DNA from: a virus
IMG/VR virus record: IMGVR_UViG_3300030329_001736
Span: 1 to 64,000 of that record
DNA: 64,000 bases
Strand: one strand, 5' to 3'
The translations under genes and the position numbers were made by a program. The notes beneath the pieces are model-generated. The model saw only the letters and a program-made list of their open reading frames with translations, searched no databases and had not been told where the DNA came from. The first letter of the stretch is position 1. The number at the start of each line of letters is the position of its first letter. Positions 47,902 through 59,300 of this stretch are shown in pieces.

Positions 47902-49785
47902 ATGTCTTCTACTACTTCCAGATTATCTAAGTTAAATCTTAAACCGGGATTTCACAGAGAATCAACTCAATACTCTGAAGAGGGGCGTTGGTTTGATGGA
48001 GATCGTGTGCGTTTCAGAGAAGGAAAGCCAGAAAATTTAAGAGGCTATAATAAATTTACATTAGATGATAACAGAACACTTGAAGGTATTGGCAGAGATT
48101 TAATAACTTGGTCACGAAATAATTCACAAAAACTTCTTTCTGTAGGAACAGAGAAGAAACTTTATATTGTAGATGGTTCTTTCCCTTATGATGTAACACC
48201 TATTGTTACTGTAGTTTCTATAGGTAATAGTGGAACACAAGGTAATCTTAGTACTGTATCTGGTCAAAATAGAATTTATGTAAGTATTACAAATAATAAT
48301 GTAAGTGTAGGAGATTTTGTAGAATTTACTTCTGCTTCTACTAATGGATTTAGCCAAGGAACAGACTTTGCTGTTACTGCGTTTGGTGGTCCTGTTTATG
48401 AAGTTGTTAATGTTTCAGGTGTAAATAATTTTAGTGTATCTGTTAACTATTCTTCTAATGCAACACAGACAGGACCGGGACAAGCTACTGCACATTTTCT
48501 TTTACCTACTGGATCAAATGATAGTATCCAAGGAACTGGATATGGTGCAGGAAACTATCTTGCAGGAACAAATGATCCTTCTGCAAGAGCATGGAATGAA
48601 CCTGCAGCTACGTCTAATATTGTTTTTGCTGCTTCTCAGTGGTCACTAGATACATTTGGTGAAGATTTGTTAGGTGTTAGAAGAGGAAATAAATTATGTC
48701 ATTGGGATGCAGATGCCAGTGTAACGCCAGTAAGAGCTAATATTATTTCTGGAAGTCCTGATCAAATAAATAGTATTGTTGTATCTCCTAATGATAGGCA
48801 TGTTATTGCATTAGGTGCAAATGAATTTGCTACTGGTACTTTTAATCCTATGCTTATTAGATGGGCAGATCAATTAAATTTTAATAACTGGACTCCTGCT
48901 ATTACTAATACAGCAGGAGAACTGGTTGTAGTAGACGGTACAGAAATCATTGCTGGTATTAGAACCAGAAGCTCTATTCTTATTTGGACAGATAATGCTT
49001 TGTATGGTTTACAATTTGTTGGTCCTCCGTTTACATTTAGTATTCAACAGTTAGGGTCTAATTGTGGACTTATAGGACAACATGGAGCAATAGCTGTAGA
49101 CTCTGCCTCTTTCTGGATGAGCAACGATAACTTCTATGTTTTTGATGGAACTGTAAGAAAATTAGATTGTACTGTTAGAAGACATCTATATGATAATTTT
49201 AATATGACGCAGAAAGATAAAGTTTTTTGTGCTACTAATTCAGAGTTCCACGAAATTATTTGGTTGTATCCTTCAGAAAGTTCTTCTGAACCTGACTCAT
49301 ATATTATCTATAACTATGAGGAAAATACTTGGGTATATGGGTCTAGTTTCTATACTACTTTTTCTGATGATCATGTATTTGATAATACCATTACAACAGG
49401 AAGAGTTAGTGCTTCTGATGATACTCGTATATGGAACAATGAACCTGAGAATATTTTTACTGGAGATGGTAAAGCACTAACTTCTTTCTTAGAATCTGCT
49501 GATTTTGATTTGCAAGATGGTGCAGATATAATGTTTGTTAATAGAGTTATCCCTGATCTTACTTTTGGATCAGGTACTAATTTAACTTTTACTATTAATT
49601 TAAAAGATTATCCTGCTGATTCAACTACGCAAAAAGGACCGTATACTTTAAATTCAGGAATAAAAAAAGTAGATTTAAGAGCTAGAGGAAGACAAGCTAA
49701 TGTTCGTGTCTCTACTTCTGATTTAGGTGCAGAGTGGAGATGGGGTAATGTTAGGGTAGCCTTACAGCCAGATGGTAAACGATAA
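47902..49785 (+). CDS. phage B tail/stabilisation protein
   Basis: The protein has 627 residues. LNLKPGFHRESTQYSEEGRWFDGDRVRFREGKPENLRGY is a conserved opening of large structural proteins in HMO-2011-like podoviruses, related in layout to P22-type tail stabilisation proteins. The middle contains FNNWTPAITNTAGELVV and GIRTRSSILIWTDNALYGLQFVGPPFTFSIQQLG, beta-propeller-like. TAAGGATAACAC precedes the ATG. It likely forms part of the tail hub. Confidence 0.75.
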   Translation: MSSTTSRLSKLNLKPGFHRESTQYSEEGRWFDGDRVRFREGKPENLRGYNKFTLDDNRTLEGIGRDLITWSRNNSQKLLSVGTEKKLYIVDGSFPYDVTPIVTVVSIGNSGTQGNLSTVSGQNRIYVSITNNNVSVGDFVEFTSASTNGFSQGTDFAVTAFGGPVYEVVNVSGVNNFSVSVNYSSNATQTGPGQATAHFLLPTGSNDSIQGTGYGAGNYLAGTNDPSARAWNEPAATSNIVFAASQWSLDTFGEDLLGVRRGNKLCHWDADASVTPVRANIISGSPDQINSIVVSPNDRHVIALGANEFATGTFNPMLIRWADQLNFNNWTPAITNTAGELVVVDGTEIIAGIRTRSSILIWTDNALYGLQFVGPPFTFSIQQLGSNCGLIGQHGAIAVDSASFWMSNDNFYVFDGTVRKLDCTVRRHLYDNFNMTQKDKVFCATNSEFHEIIWLYPSESSSEPDSYIIYNYEENTWVYGSSFYTTFSDDHVFDNTITTGRVSASDDTRIWNNEPENIFTGDGKALTSFLESADFDLQDGADIMFVNRVIPDLTFGSGTNLTFTINLKDYPADSTTQKGPYTLNSGIKKVDLRARGRQANVRVSTSDLGAEWRWGNVRVALQPDGKR

Positions 49786-50057
49786 TGATTTATCCTGAAC
49801 TACCTACATATGGACGAAAAATAGAAGATGAAGAATTAAAGAAAATGTACAGGGATATTACTTCTTGGGCTTCTCAATTAAAAAATCTATTAGAGATCAG
49901 AGATATTCAAGTTGATAGTACTCCTTCTACTACAATTTTTTCTGTAGTTACTGTAACATCTATAGGTAGACCTGCAAGTGGAGATGTAGCTTTCTCTATA
50001 GGCGAAGGAAAATTTAAAGGATATGTTAGCGGAACAGGATGGGTAGACTTTAACTGA
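49785..50057 (+). CDS. small virion-region protein
   Basis: The protein has 90 residues. The stop of the upstream gene and this ATG share bases (TAATG). The N-terminal half is helical (DEELKKMYRDITSWASQLKNLLEIRD), the C-terminal half a small beta domain ending FKGYVSGTGWVDFN, which resembles fibre-cap domains. Function is unknown; it is cotranscribed with the tail genes. Confidence 0.6.
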   Translation: MIYPELPTYGRKIEDEELKKMYRDITSWASQLKNLLEIRDIQVDSTPSTTIFSVVTVTSIGRPASGDVAFSIGEGKFKGYVSGTGWVDFN

Positions 50058-50266
50058 TGGCAATGACACAAAGACAAAAGATTTTGGATATATTATACAA
50101 CAGTACTTATATCCAGAATATGAATAAAGGTTATATAGAAAGCACAGAGGATAAGGGTATGGCGTATCCTAACAATTCGGTGTATAATAACCCCAACACT
50201 TTACATGCAGATATGACTAAATCTCAGTCTAACTATATGAATCCCAAACAAGCAAAGGTAATTTAG
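50057..50266 (+). CDS. 69-aa hypothetical protein
   Basis: The start overlaps the upstream stop (TGATGG). The protein begins MAMTQRQKILDILYNSTYIQ and is rich in Asn, Tyr and Met, with no membrane segment. It ends three bases before the next gene. No family is recognised; position suggests a virion-associated peptide. Confidence 0.55.
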   Translation: MAMTQRQKILDILYNSTYIQNMNKGYIESTEDKGMAYPNNSVYNNPNTLHADMTKSQSNYMNPKQAKVI

Positions 50267-50268
50267 TA

Positions 50269-53200
50269 ATGGCGTATATGGTAAACAGGGACGCTCCTTA
50301 TAGTGGTTTAGCTACTCTTATGAACATGAGAGATAATAATCCAAATACTCAGTTGGCTTATGTACCTACTCGCGATGTAGAGATGCGCTATGACACTATC
50401 TATAACCCGTCTACTGGTATACCTCAAGCAGTAGGTGTTTCTTCCTTCAATGAAGGAGGTGCTATTGGTTTTGCTCCTCCAGTACCAGAAGCAGAATATA
50501 TGGATAAGTTAGGAGAACTACAAAAAGAGTTGTTATCTACTTTACCTCGTCCTGCTAGACCTAATTTTAATGCGCCTTCACCACTAGCAAGGACTCCTAT
50601 GCCTATGTTTGATAGCTCTTATACACCTCCTCAAGGAGGTCGTGGAGCAGGTAAAGGAACTTCTATGCCTCCTATGCCTCCTATGCCTCCTATGCCTCCT
50701 CAAGGAGGTCGTGGAGCAGGTAAGGGACCGGCTGGTCAAACAGGTACAGGACCAGTTATAACAGGATTACCTGATGGTTTGGTCGTAGATAGGTTTCCTC
50801 CTAGTATGCCTAATCCTATTCATCCTGATATGGTAACAGCACAGATTGAACCGAAACTACCTACACCTAGTATGCCTACTCCTGCTACACCTAGTATGCC
50901 TACTACACCTAGTATGCCTACTACTCCTTTACCTGATACAGCTCTGACAGAACTAAACGATTTAAAAAATTTAATTGATAGTAGACATCCTGTTACAACT
51001 CAACCGGCTACTCCTACTATGCCTACTCCTAGTATGCCAAGTTATCCTATACCTACTCTCCATACTCCTAGTATGCCAAGTTATCCTATGCCTACTCTCC
51101 CTAATCAACCACAACCGCAACCGAATAAACCTGTATATGATCAGTATGGTTATGTACAGTCAGGTTACGAAGGTGGATACCGTCCACCAACTAATAATAA
51201 TAACACTAATAATCTTACTGGTCTTACTGGTATTGGTGGTGGTTTAGCAGGTATCATGGGGCATCGCGCTGCTGGTGGTAGTGTAGCTAGTAAAGCTGAT
51301 GAAGTAGCTTCCTATGGTAGATACGGAGATACTACTCTTGTTCATATGACACCAAGAGAAGTAAGTGGTCTAGCTTCTTTAGGTCAACTTACTATTAATC
51401 CTGATACGGGATTACCTGAAGCTTTTAGTCTAGGCAGTATTATGCCTATTGTAGCAAATGTAGCATTAGGTGTTGCGACGGGAGGAATGTCTGTTCCTAT
51501 GCAGATGGCTGTAATGGGCGGTGCTAATCTATTTATGGGTCTGGCTCAAGGACAAGACTTTGGAGATGCTTTACTGGGTGCTGCTCTTAGTGCGGGTAGT
51601 ACTGGAATAATGAGAGGTCTTGGTAGTGGTCTGTTTAGTGGTGCTGCAAGTGGTGGTGCAGATGCTGCTGCTGCTGGTTCTTTAGCTGGTGGTGCAGATG
51701 CTGCTTTAGCAAGTAATGCTGTTCCTACATTTGCAGAAGGTGCTTTAGCTCTTCCGACAGCTACTCAGATAGAGGCAGGAATTCTACCACCGGGATTTGG
51801 GGGTGTTACTGCTGATACTTATTTAGCTGATGCTATTAGTACACATGGAGGTGAACTAGGTGGAGTAGGTCAAGCAATGAGTCCTGTTTCTCCTCCTAAA
51901 TCTCCCTCTTTTTTGTCTAACGTGACAGATTTTATTAAAGATAATCCTGTTAAAACAGGTCTTTTAGGTTTAGGTTTAGGTTCTGCTTTTCTTGGAGGAG
52001 AACCAGAACAACTAGATAATGAGCCAACTATAGCCCCGCGAAAACCTCTTGAATTTACAGGACATGAAGCTAAAGGTCCATTTACAGAACAACAACTGCT
52101 AGACTTAGCTCTTAAAGGAGAAACATTTGATGAAGATGGTGAGCGTATTGATTATGATCTCTTTACTCCCGGTAGGGGTGAAGGTGGACAATGGTACGTT
52201 AGTAAAAATGAAGGTGGTTTAGTTGGAATACCTCAAACTAAACAAAGAAGTAATGTAACTAATTATATGTTTGACAAAAAACAGGGGGCAGTTTCTCCAT
52301 TTAATATCTTTGAAGTAGGTAAGGGTTTAGGAAGTATGGGGAAGAAAAATAATTCTACTCTTATGCAACTAGCTACTGGTGGACAACCAAGATCAAATGT
52401 TGCTGATATGATAAATCCTATGTCAAGACCTGTAGAATTTCCTAGAATGATTTCTCCCTCTGTTTTTAGTTATGATAATTTATTAAAGAGAGCGGCAGAG
52501 AAAGAAGAAGTAGAAGGCTTTGAATCTCCTGATGCTTATCAAAAAAGGCATGAGGAGATACTAGAAAAACTTCTAAAAGATATGAAGAATATTTCTACAA
52601 TACTTCCTGAAGAAAAAGAACCTGTAGTTGCTGCCCCTGAACCTTTGATTGAGGAGCCTGATGATTCTACTTTTGCAGACGGTGATCCTGATCAAGGTAT
52701 GGGTCCACCTTCAGGAGTAGGTGTAGATGCAGCAGCGGCAGCGGCAATGGGTATGGCAGATGATGAAGCAGATGTAGGTGCGGCAGCGGCGGCGGCAGCG
52801 GATGCGGCAGATGCAGCAGCAGCGGAAGCAGACGGGGTAGATGAAGCTTCTAGCGGAGATGAGTGGGCAAAGGGTGGTCTTATTGGTTTAGCTAAAGGTG
52901 GTAAACTAAACTATTATGATGAAGCTTTTGACAGTCTTTATAAGTTAGGTGTTAAATTTCCTGAACTTGAAAGTATGTTAGCAGGAGAAACTGAATCTTC
53001 CCTTCCATTAGAACAAAGATTAAGGAGAGTTAACCCTAAAAGTAAAGCAACAGGTTTATTTCAATTTATACCTAAAACAGCTAAAGACTTAGGAACAACT
53101 ACATCTAAAATTAAAAACATGTCAGCAAAAGAACAAGCTGATCTTTATGCTAAATATTTAAAAAAGTATAAATGGAAGCCGGGAATTCCTCTTGGTATGA

Positions 53201-53862
53201 TGCAAGCTGCACCAAGTATGGCTAACAAACCAGATGATCATATTGTTTACAAGAAGGGAAGCAAAGCATACAAACAAAATCCTAATTGGGTTGGACCTGA
53301 CGGAGAAATCAGGGTAGAAAGCATAAAAAAATACTATGATCCTAACTATAATGTGAAACCTGAAGAAGAATCAGATAGTAGTTCAGGTCTATTAGAAATG
53401 TTGCAAAACTTATTTACAAGTCAAGACGACAATACTATTACTATTAGTAAAGGAGATACTTTATTTGATATATCAAAAGAGTATGGTATACCTTTGCCAG
53501 AGATACTACAAAAGAACCCTAGTATTACAGACCCTAATCTTATTAGGGAAGGACAGGTTATTAACAAATATCAAGGTGGCTCCGTCAACCCTTATTTTGA
53601 AGGACAAGTTATAGGTAAAGGAGATGGTCAGTCTGATCAAATTCTCTTTGAGGTAGAAGGAAAGAATCCTGATATGGCTTTGCTAAGTAGAGATGAGTAC
53701 GTTCTTCCTGCAGATGCAGTAGCTATGCTAGGTAATGGTTCTTCTAATGCAGGTGCAAAAGAGCTTGATCAGTTCGTAAAAAATTTAAGACAGCAATCTT
53801 TCGGAACACAACAACAGCAGAAAAGATTAAATCCCCAGAAAGGATTGTCAGCATTAGTATAG
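50269..53862 (+). CDS. 1197-aa structural protein with lysozyme-like and LysM domains
   Basis: Order: N-terminal part; Pro/Met-rich repeats (PPMPPMPPMPP, TPSMPTTPSMPTTP, SYPIPTLHTPSMPSYPMPTL; about residues 100-280); a hydrophobic Gly/Ala region (about 380-470); acidic Ala runs (about 820-870); a soluble-lytic-type segment with RRVNPKSKATGLFQFIPKTAKDLG (about 918-945); a LysM (TISKGDTLFDISKEYGIP through EGQVI, about 1060-1105); and an end motif LSRDEYVLPADAVAMLGNGSSNAGA shared with HMO-2011-like virion proteins. It probably opens the cell wall during infection. Confidence 0.72.
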   Translation: MAYMVNRDAPYSGLATLMNMRDNNPNTQLAYVPTRDVEMRYDTIYNPSTGIPQAVGVSSFNEGGAIGFAPPVPEAEYMDKLGELQKELLSTLPRPARPNFNAPSPLARTPMPMFDSSYTPPQGGRGAGKGTSMPPMPPMPPMPPQGGRGAGKGPAGQTGTGPVITGLPDGLVVDRFPPSMPNPIHPDMVTAQIEPKLPTPSMPTPATPSMPTTPSMPTTPLPDTALTELNDLKNLIDSRHPVTTQPATPTMPTPSMPSYPIPTLHTPSMPSYPMPTLPNQPQPQPNKPVYDQYGYVQSGYEGGYRPPTNNNNTNNLTGLTGIGGGLAGIMGHRAAGGSVASKADEVASYGRYGDTTLVHMTPREVSGLASLGQLTINPDTGLPEAFSLGSIMPIVANVALGVATGGMSVPMQMAVMGGANLFMGLAQGQDFGDALLGAALSAGSTGIMRGLGSGLFSGAASGGADAAAAGSLAGGADAALASNAVPTFAEGALALPTATQIEAGILPPGFGGVTADTYLADAISTHGGELGGVGQAMSPVSPPKSPSFLSNVTDFIKDNPVKTGLLGLGLGSAFLGGEPEQLDNEPTIAPRKPLEFTGHEAKGPFTEQQLLDLALKGETFDEDGERIDYDLFTPGRGEGGQWYVSKNEGGLVGIPQTKQRSNVTNYMFDKKQGAVSPFNIFEVGKGLGSMGKKNNSTLMQLATGGQPRSNVADMINPMSRPVEFPRMISPSVFSYDNLLKRAAEKEEVEGFESPDAYQKRHEEILEKLLKDMKNISTILPEEKEPVVAAPEPLIEEPDDSTFADGDPDQGMGPPSGVGVDAAAAAAMGMADDEADVGAAAAAAADAADAAAAEADGVDEASSGDEWAKGGLIGLAKGGKLNYYDEAFDSLYKLGVKFPELESMLAGETESSLPLEQRLRRVNPKSKATGLFQFIPKTAKDLGTTTSKIKNMSAKEQADLYAKYLKKYKWKPGIPLGMMQAAPSMANKPDDHIVYKKGSKAYKQNPNWVGPDGEIRVESIKKYYDPNYNVKPEEESDSSSGLLEMLQNLFTSQDDNTITISKGDTLFDISKEYGIPLPEILQKNPSITDPNLIREGQVINKYQGGSVNPYFEGQVIGKGDGQSDQILFEVEGKNPDMALLSRDEYVLPADAVAMLGNGSSNAGAKELDQFVKNLRQQSFGTQQQQKRLNPQKGLSALV

Positions 53863-53863
53863 T

Positions 53864-54295
53864 ATGAAATTAATTAAGATTGAGCAGAATTGTACTCAAA
53901 TTACTTTTCCTTATGTGTCTCATTTATTAGAGAAGGCTATAGAACATAGTGACGGAGAATATTTAATAGGCGATATTTACTCTAGTTTACTGGATGGTAG
54001 ATTAAATTTATGGGTAGGTTGTTCAGAAGAAAGAAAGAGAATAGTCTTTGCAGGAGTTACCTCTTTAATTGGCTACCCACAATATAATGCATTGTTAATA
54101 TCACATATAGGATCAGAGACTAATGAATTTATGAGACACATAGAAGATATGTGGAACGAGAACTCTGAATTAATGAAGTACATAAAACTAAATAATGTTA
54201 AGAAGGTAGAGATTTTAGGAAGAAGTGGTTGGCTTAGAGCTTTGAGTAAAGTTGGTTTTAAAAAGTCATATACAGCATTAACAAAGGATATATAA
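53864..54295 (+). CDS. GNAT-like small protein
   Basis: The protein has 143 residues. A GNAT-like pattern is visible: LNLWVGCSEERKRIVFAGVTSLIGYP, then ALLISHIG, and VKKVEILGRSGWLRALSKVGFKKSYTALTKDI (the last part is the typical beta-alpha-beta end). It is encoded between two large virion proteins. In phage A a GNAT-like gp13 has the comparable place, so a virion-assembly role is plausible. No catalytic evidence. Confidence 0.6.
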   Translation: MKLIKIEQNCTQITFPYVSHLLEKAIEHSDGEYLIGDIYSSLLDGRLNLWVGCSEERKRIVFAGVTSLIGYPQYNALLISHIGSETNEFMRHIEDMWNENSELMKYIKLNNVKKVEILGRSGWLRALSKVGFKKSYTALTKDI

Positions 54296-54297
54296 CT

Positions 54298-56295
54298 ATG
54301 GACCTGATGAAAAATATTAATAGTCTTTCTATCCCAGAAAAGATTTCTCTTTATAATTGCCTTTATGAAGATTTGTCTGGTAAGGGTATTGATGGAGATA
54401 CTGAACTTGCTCATGTGAATAAGGAGGAAATGGAAGTACTTCGTTCTATGGGCGGATCAGGTACTACTAATCCACACACTAATCTTATTCAGTTTGGTGG
54501 TGGTAGTAAAAGCCCCCCAGCGACACAGACTGTTAAACAGGAAGCTTCTATTCCTCCTGAACTTCGTCCCTTTGTTACGGATATTCTTGAACAGGCACAG
54601 GCTCTTAACAAGAAAAGAACGTCGGAAGGCTACGTTCCTTTTCAAGGTCCACGATTAGCTGACTTTACTCAAGATCAGCAAGTTGCCTTCCAAGGTGTAA
54701 GAGATACAGTAGGAGCAAGCGATCCTTACTTTACTAGAGCTTCGCAACTAACTGAATCTAGCAGTGCTGCACCTACATCTGAGTCAGTAGGTGAGCTTAT
54801 GAATCCTTACATTCAGAATGTACTAGATATTCAGAGGAGAGAAGCAAGAAGAGATGCTGATAGAGTAGGTCAACAGATTGCTGCTAGAGCAGCCCAGCAA
54901 GGAGGTTTTGGAGGAACAAGAGATGCTGTCTTAGCTGCAGAGCATGAAAGAGAAACCCAAAGAAATCTTGATGATATTCAATCAAGAGGATTAGCCGCTG
55001 CATTTGAAGATGCTCAAACCAGATTTGCTCAACAAAGAGAAAGAGAGCGTGCATCAGGGCAGCAGTTTGCTGGTTTAGGTACTAGAATACCAGAGCAAAG
55101 ATTGAGAGAACTTAGCGCTCTTGAAAATGTAGGTAGTGTTCATCAAGACAGAGGTCAGCAAGCTCTTGATATTGCCCAGCAAGAATATGAATTTGGCAGA
55201 ACATTTCCTGAGAGAACTTTGCAAGACTACAGTTCTATTATCAGAGGATTTAGTTCACCTGTTCCTGCCTCTCAATTTACAACATCTAGGACTACTCCAG
55301 CTAGAGCGACCTTTGGTCAAAAGGTTTCGGGTGCAGCAGGTTTAATAGGTGCTGCAGATAGAGCAGGATTTTTTGGGAAGGGTACTAGTATAAGCTCAAC
55401 TGGTGGTTTGATTGGTCGTGCCAGTGGTGGTAGGGTAGCAAGGTATAATGACGGTACTGGTGAGTATACTTTAGCAGGACAAACTAAGCAACAGATTGAA
55501 GACAAATTAAAAATGAGTCCTAGAGAACGTGCTGTTTTACACCAAAATAAGGAGGCTGAAAGACTTGCTAAAATTAAACAAGAAGCAGAGGCGGCTAGAA
55601 AACAAAAATTATCCGCAGGAGAAGCTCCAAAACCCGTTCCGCCACAGGTATCAGAACCATCTTTCCCTCAGTTTTCCCTTCCTGTTCAAACAATGGAAGA
55701 TTACCAAAGACTTTTAGTAAAGCAGGGCGATCTTCAGAAAAGCAGGGCTGCTATGTTAGATGCGAAAAGAAAACTATTACAAAAACAAATAGCAGATGCT
55801 GAAGGTGCGGGTAAAGATGAGTTGTATGCTGGTCTTCTAAGGTATGCTGCTGCTGATCCTGACAAGGGAATACAAGGTCTTTTTGAGGCTTTCCAAGATT
55901 CTCCTGAAAATCTAAAAAAATCACAACAAAGATTAGCCGATCTTCGACTAACAGAAGCTGGTGTAGATTTAGAAGGTGAAGAAGCAGCTATAGAGGACAT
56001 AAAGGGACGAATAACTTTAAGCACTGCCATACAGAAAGCTATTGAATCAAGGCAAGTAGGTATGTCTGAAGCTATTCAAATGAAAAAGTTAGTAGAGTTG
56101 GGTATTGATCCTGAAGACCTACAAAAATATAATATTAAAATTTCTCCAGAGAAACTAAAAGTTTACAAACAACTGTGGAATGCAAGGAACAATAATCCTA
56201 TAAAAACTACTGGAGGAAATACCCGTTCTCCTTCAGCAAAAGACGCTGCGAAGGCAATAAATGATCTTGTAGTAACAACGACAACAAAGGGTTAG
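54298..56295 (+). CDS. phage B ejection/internal virion protein (665 aa)
   Basis: An acidic start is followed by ELRPFVTDILEQAQALNKKRTSEGYVPFQGPRLADFTQDQQVAFQGVRD, then long Gln/Arg-rich helices (RREARRDADRVGQQIAARAAQQGGFGGTRDAV, about residues 175-207). A glycine-rich hinge (SSTGGLIGRASGGRVARYNDGTGEYTLAGQ) and a basic coiled coil complete it. The helices with GGFGGTR are common in virion ejection proteins of this phage group. It is followed by the largest ejection-type protein. Confidence 0.7.
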   Translation: MDLMKNINSLSIPEKISLYNCLYEDLSGKGIDGDTELAHVNKEEMEVLRSMGGSGTTNPHTNLIQFGGGSKSPPATQTVKQEASIPPELRPFVTDILEQAQALNKKRTSEGYVPFQGPRLADFTQDQQVAFQGVRDTVGASDPYFTRASQLTESSSAAPTSESVGELMNPYIQNVLDIQRREARRDADRVGQQIAARAAQQGGFGGTRDAVLAAEHERETQRNLDDIQSRGLAAAFEDAQTRFAQQRERERASGQQFAGLGTRIPEQRLRELSALENVGSVHQDRGQQALDIAQQEYEFGRTFPERTLQDYSSIIRGFSSPVPASQFTTSRTTPARATFGQKVSGAAGLIGAADRAGFFGKGTSISSTGGLIGRASGGRVARYNDGTGEYTLAGQTKQQIEDKLKMSPRERAVLHQNKEAERLAKIKQEAEAARKQKLSAGEAPKPVPPQVSEPSFPQFSLPVQTMEDYQRLLVKQGDLQKSRAAMLDAKRKLLQKQIADAEGAGKDELYAGLLRYAAADPDKGIQGLFEAFQDSPENLKKSQQRLADLRLTEAGVDLEGEEAAIEDIKGRITLSTAIQKAIESRQVGMSEAIQMKKLVELGIDPEDLQKYNIKISPEKLKVYKQLWNARNNNPIKTTGGNTRSPSAKDAAKAINDLVVTTTTKG

Positions 56296-56303
56296 TAGTT
56301 GTA

Positions 56304-59300
56304 ATGTCAAGTAAGGCATCCAGAACATATGACGATATGCTACAGGATCAAGCATTAATTGATGCTATGTGGCATACGGATAAAGCTTTGGGAAATGAGG
56401 TAGCTTATGGTGATAACAAAGCTATCCTAGATAATTTCTTGGAAAACTATAGATGGCGTGAGACTAATCTAGGCTCTATTATTAATGCTTCTAATAGAGT
56501 TGAAGATATGGATACTGATCACAGGAAGATGTTTGCCTACACTCTTCAAGAAATAGAGAAACTGCCTAGCGCTTTCTCGGAAGGTGGTGGAAGCATGTGG
56601 GACGCTATTCTAGATTATGGTGGTGCTGCTATTGCTGATCCAACCAACCTTGCATCTCTGGTTGCAGGTGGTTTTACATTTGGTACTGCAGGGGCGGCTA
56701 CATTTGCTGCTAAAGAAGCAGCGAAGCAAGCAGCTAAAGCTAGTGTCAAAGCTAAACTTAAAGCATTGGTAGGTAAAGCTGGAGCAGCTTCTTTAGTTGC
56801 AGATGGGTCTATAGCCGCTACAGGCGGTGCTTATCATAATCTAAAAAAACAAGGGATACAAAAAGACTTAGGTCTTATTGATGAAATTGATGAGTGGGGT
56901 GCAGTAACTCAAGGACTAATAGAAGGTGTAGCTAGTCCTGTTGTAGGCATTGGGGCTGGAGCAATTGGTCAGGGAATAGGGACAGCAGCAGGTAAACTTA
57001 TTGATAAATCTGAGATAGCTACCCAAGGTAAAGATTTTATATCTCGTTGGCTTATGCCTACTGCAGGTGTATCAGAAATTCAAAGAAGGCTTATTGAAAA
57101 ACCTACTGGTGAGATGCTTCTATTAAAAGAAGATGCGGATATCCTATATAAAAAGCTGAATAAAATTATTTCGGCAGATAAGAATCTTAATTCAAAAGAA
57201 GGTAGAGACTTAATAAACAATGCTCTTGAAGGTGATAAGAATGCTATGGATGTCTTGCGTCAAATGCAAGAGCAAGTAACATATGATAGTGCTGGTAATA
57301 AAGTAGCTAATCCAAATGCAGAACTAGCAGATTTGATAGAAGCAAATAGAGCAAAGATTAAAGAGGCACAAGACTTTGCTGATGAATCTGCTTTATCCAG
57401 AGAGATAAAGGGGTTATTTAATACAGAGAAAGATTATGTAAGAAATATTTATGATGTATATACTCAAAGAAAAAGAAATGTTCCATTCGATAAGTTTATA
57501 AAGGAAAATCCAGAAGTTTTAGGACAACTTAAATGGCAGATCAGAAAAAATCCTAACTCACATTTATGGAATGATTTATCTGAAAAATATATAAACCTCA
57601 AGACTAAAAAAATAATACCTGAAGAAGCAGGTAATGAAGATGCTGTTGTGAAGGAGATTGCAAAAACTCTTTATGCTCCTACTACTAGACTAAGAAAAGA
57701 ATCTGCACCTCTCTTAAAGAAAAGAATCAGAGCGTTAGACCAAGAAAAGATATCTCCATTAGTTCGTAAAATTATGGGTCAGAATAATGATCCTGCTTTA
57801 AGAGCTTTGGAAAGCATAAACGGTTTGATTGAGTCTGCTGCACGAACTAATGCTATCAGAAACATAGCTTATGATTCAGTCAGAAATAATTATGGTTATA
57901 TTTCTAAAGCAAGAAATCTTGAAGAGGCGCGTGCTGAAGCGGTAGCAAAATTAGGACCAGATATAATGCGTTTGGTTGGTACAACTACAGACGCTGGAAA
58001 TAAAAAACTTAAAGATAAAAAAACAGTAACAAGTCTAGATGACGATGTAATTGAAGAAGGTCTGAAGTACACCTTTGTTACTAAGAAAGAAGGTGAAAAA
58101 TTAAAGATGCTCCTTGATGAGACAGATATGTATCAAGGAGATAGTTTACTTGCTAGTGCAGGTAGGGCTATTTCTGGTTTACAAGGGTTTATGAAGGCAG
58201 GTAAAACTCTTTACAATCCTATAGGTGCAGGTAGAAATATTTTAGGCGCTGCTGGATATACGTTAGCTGGTGGTAATGTCAAAGGTATTATAAATGCTGC
58301 TACGAATGCATACGGTAAGATGACTAATAAAGAAAGAGGTCTTCTAGAAGAAGAGTTTATTAATTCTGGTTTGAAGGGGTCAAACATTGATCTCAACCAA
58401 GCAATGAAAAGAATAGGCGATATCTCTAACAGAGAAAATAACCAGAGTTTTTGGACAGACACAAGTTTATCTAACCTTGCTAGATCAGGAGGTTTATCTT
58501 TATTTGGTAAAGGGGGTGCTAAAACAGCAGAAAAAATGAGAGCATTCTACGCTGCTGGTGATGATGTATTTAAGTATGGTACGTTTGTCAATGAAAAGGA
58601 TAAAGCCAAGAAAGTTTTTAACAGTTATTCTAAAGAAAGACAAGACGAAATACTAGATAAATTCCAAAAGGATTTCTTCTTCGATCCAAAGGTAGCTGAC
58701 AACTATGGACCTTGGGATGAAAAATATGGGGCAGCAAGAAAAGCTTTAGAGAATGCTTACCTAAAAGAAGAAGCAGCAAGAATTACAGCTAATATTACTC
58801 CTGTCTATGATCGTATTCCTAAACTCTTAGAGTTAATGAGAGGTGTACCTGTTATCGGTTCGTTTACTGCTTATCCTGCAGAGCGTCTACGCAATAGATA
58901 CAACATTATGAAACAAGCTTCTGAAGAAATATCCAGAGGTGCGGCTGAAGGTAACGGTAAGTTAGTTTTAAATGGAGTAAAAAGACTATCAGGATTTGGT
59001 ACGATGGTTGGTGGTCTTCATGTAGGAGCGCATCTTTTAAATGAATATAATAATTTTTCTTCAGAAGAGGATGTTTTAAGAAAGAACGCTCCTGAATATG
59101 ATAGGAATGGCGCTCTTCTTGTTACGGGTAAAGATAAGAAGGGTAATATAACTTACCATAATTTAAATTACATCCATCCTGACAGTGATATGCTGGATGC
59201 TATAACTCCAATTATGTTGAAAGCATTTAGAGGAGAAGATGTAAGTGAAAATTTAGGTGAAGCTGTAAAGGATTCCTTCTTTGGTTTAATCAAACCTTAT

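Noticed and set aside
46353-58650. ATACTAGAA-type words in the AT-rich part (46360, 52565, 58650) as further promoter copies
   Set aside because: They lack the GCC or GGTG part, lie inside genes encoding ILE/ILD, and are expected often by chance in AT-rich DNA; phage B shows no single-subunit polymerase here.
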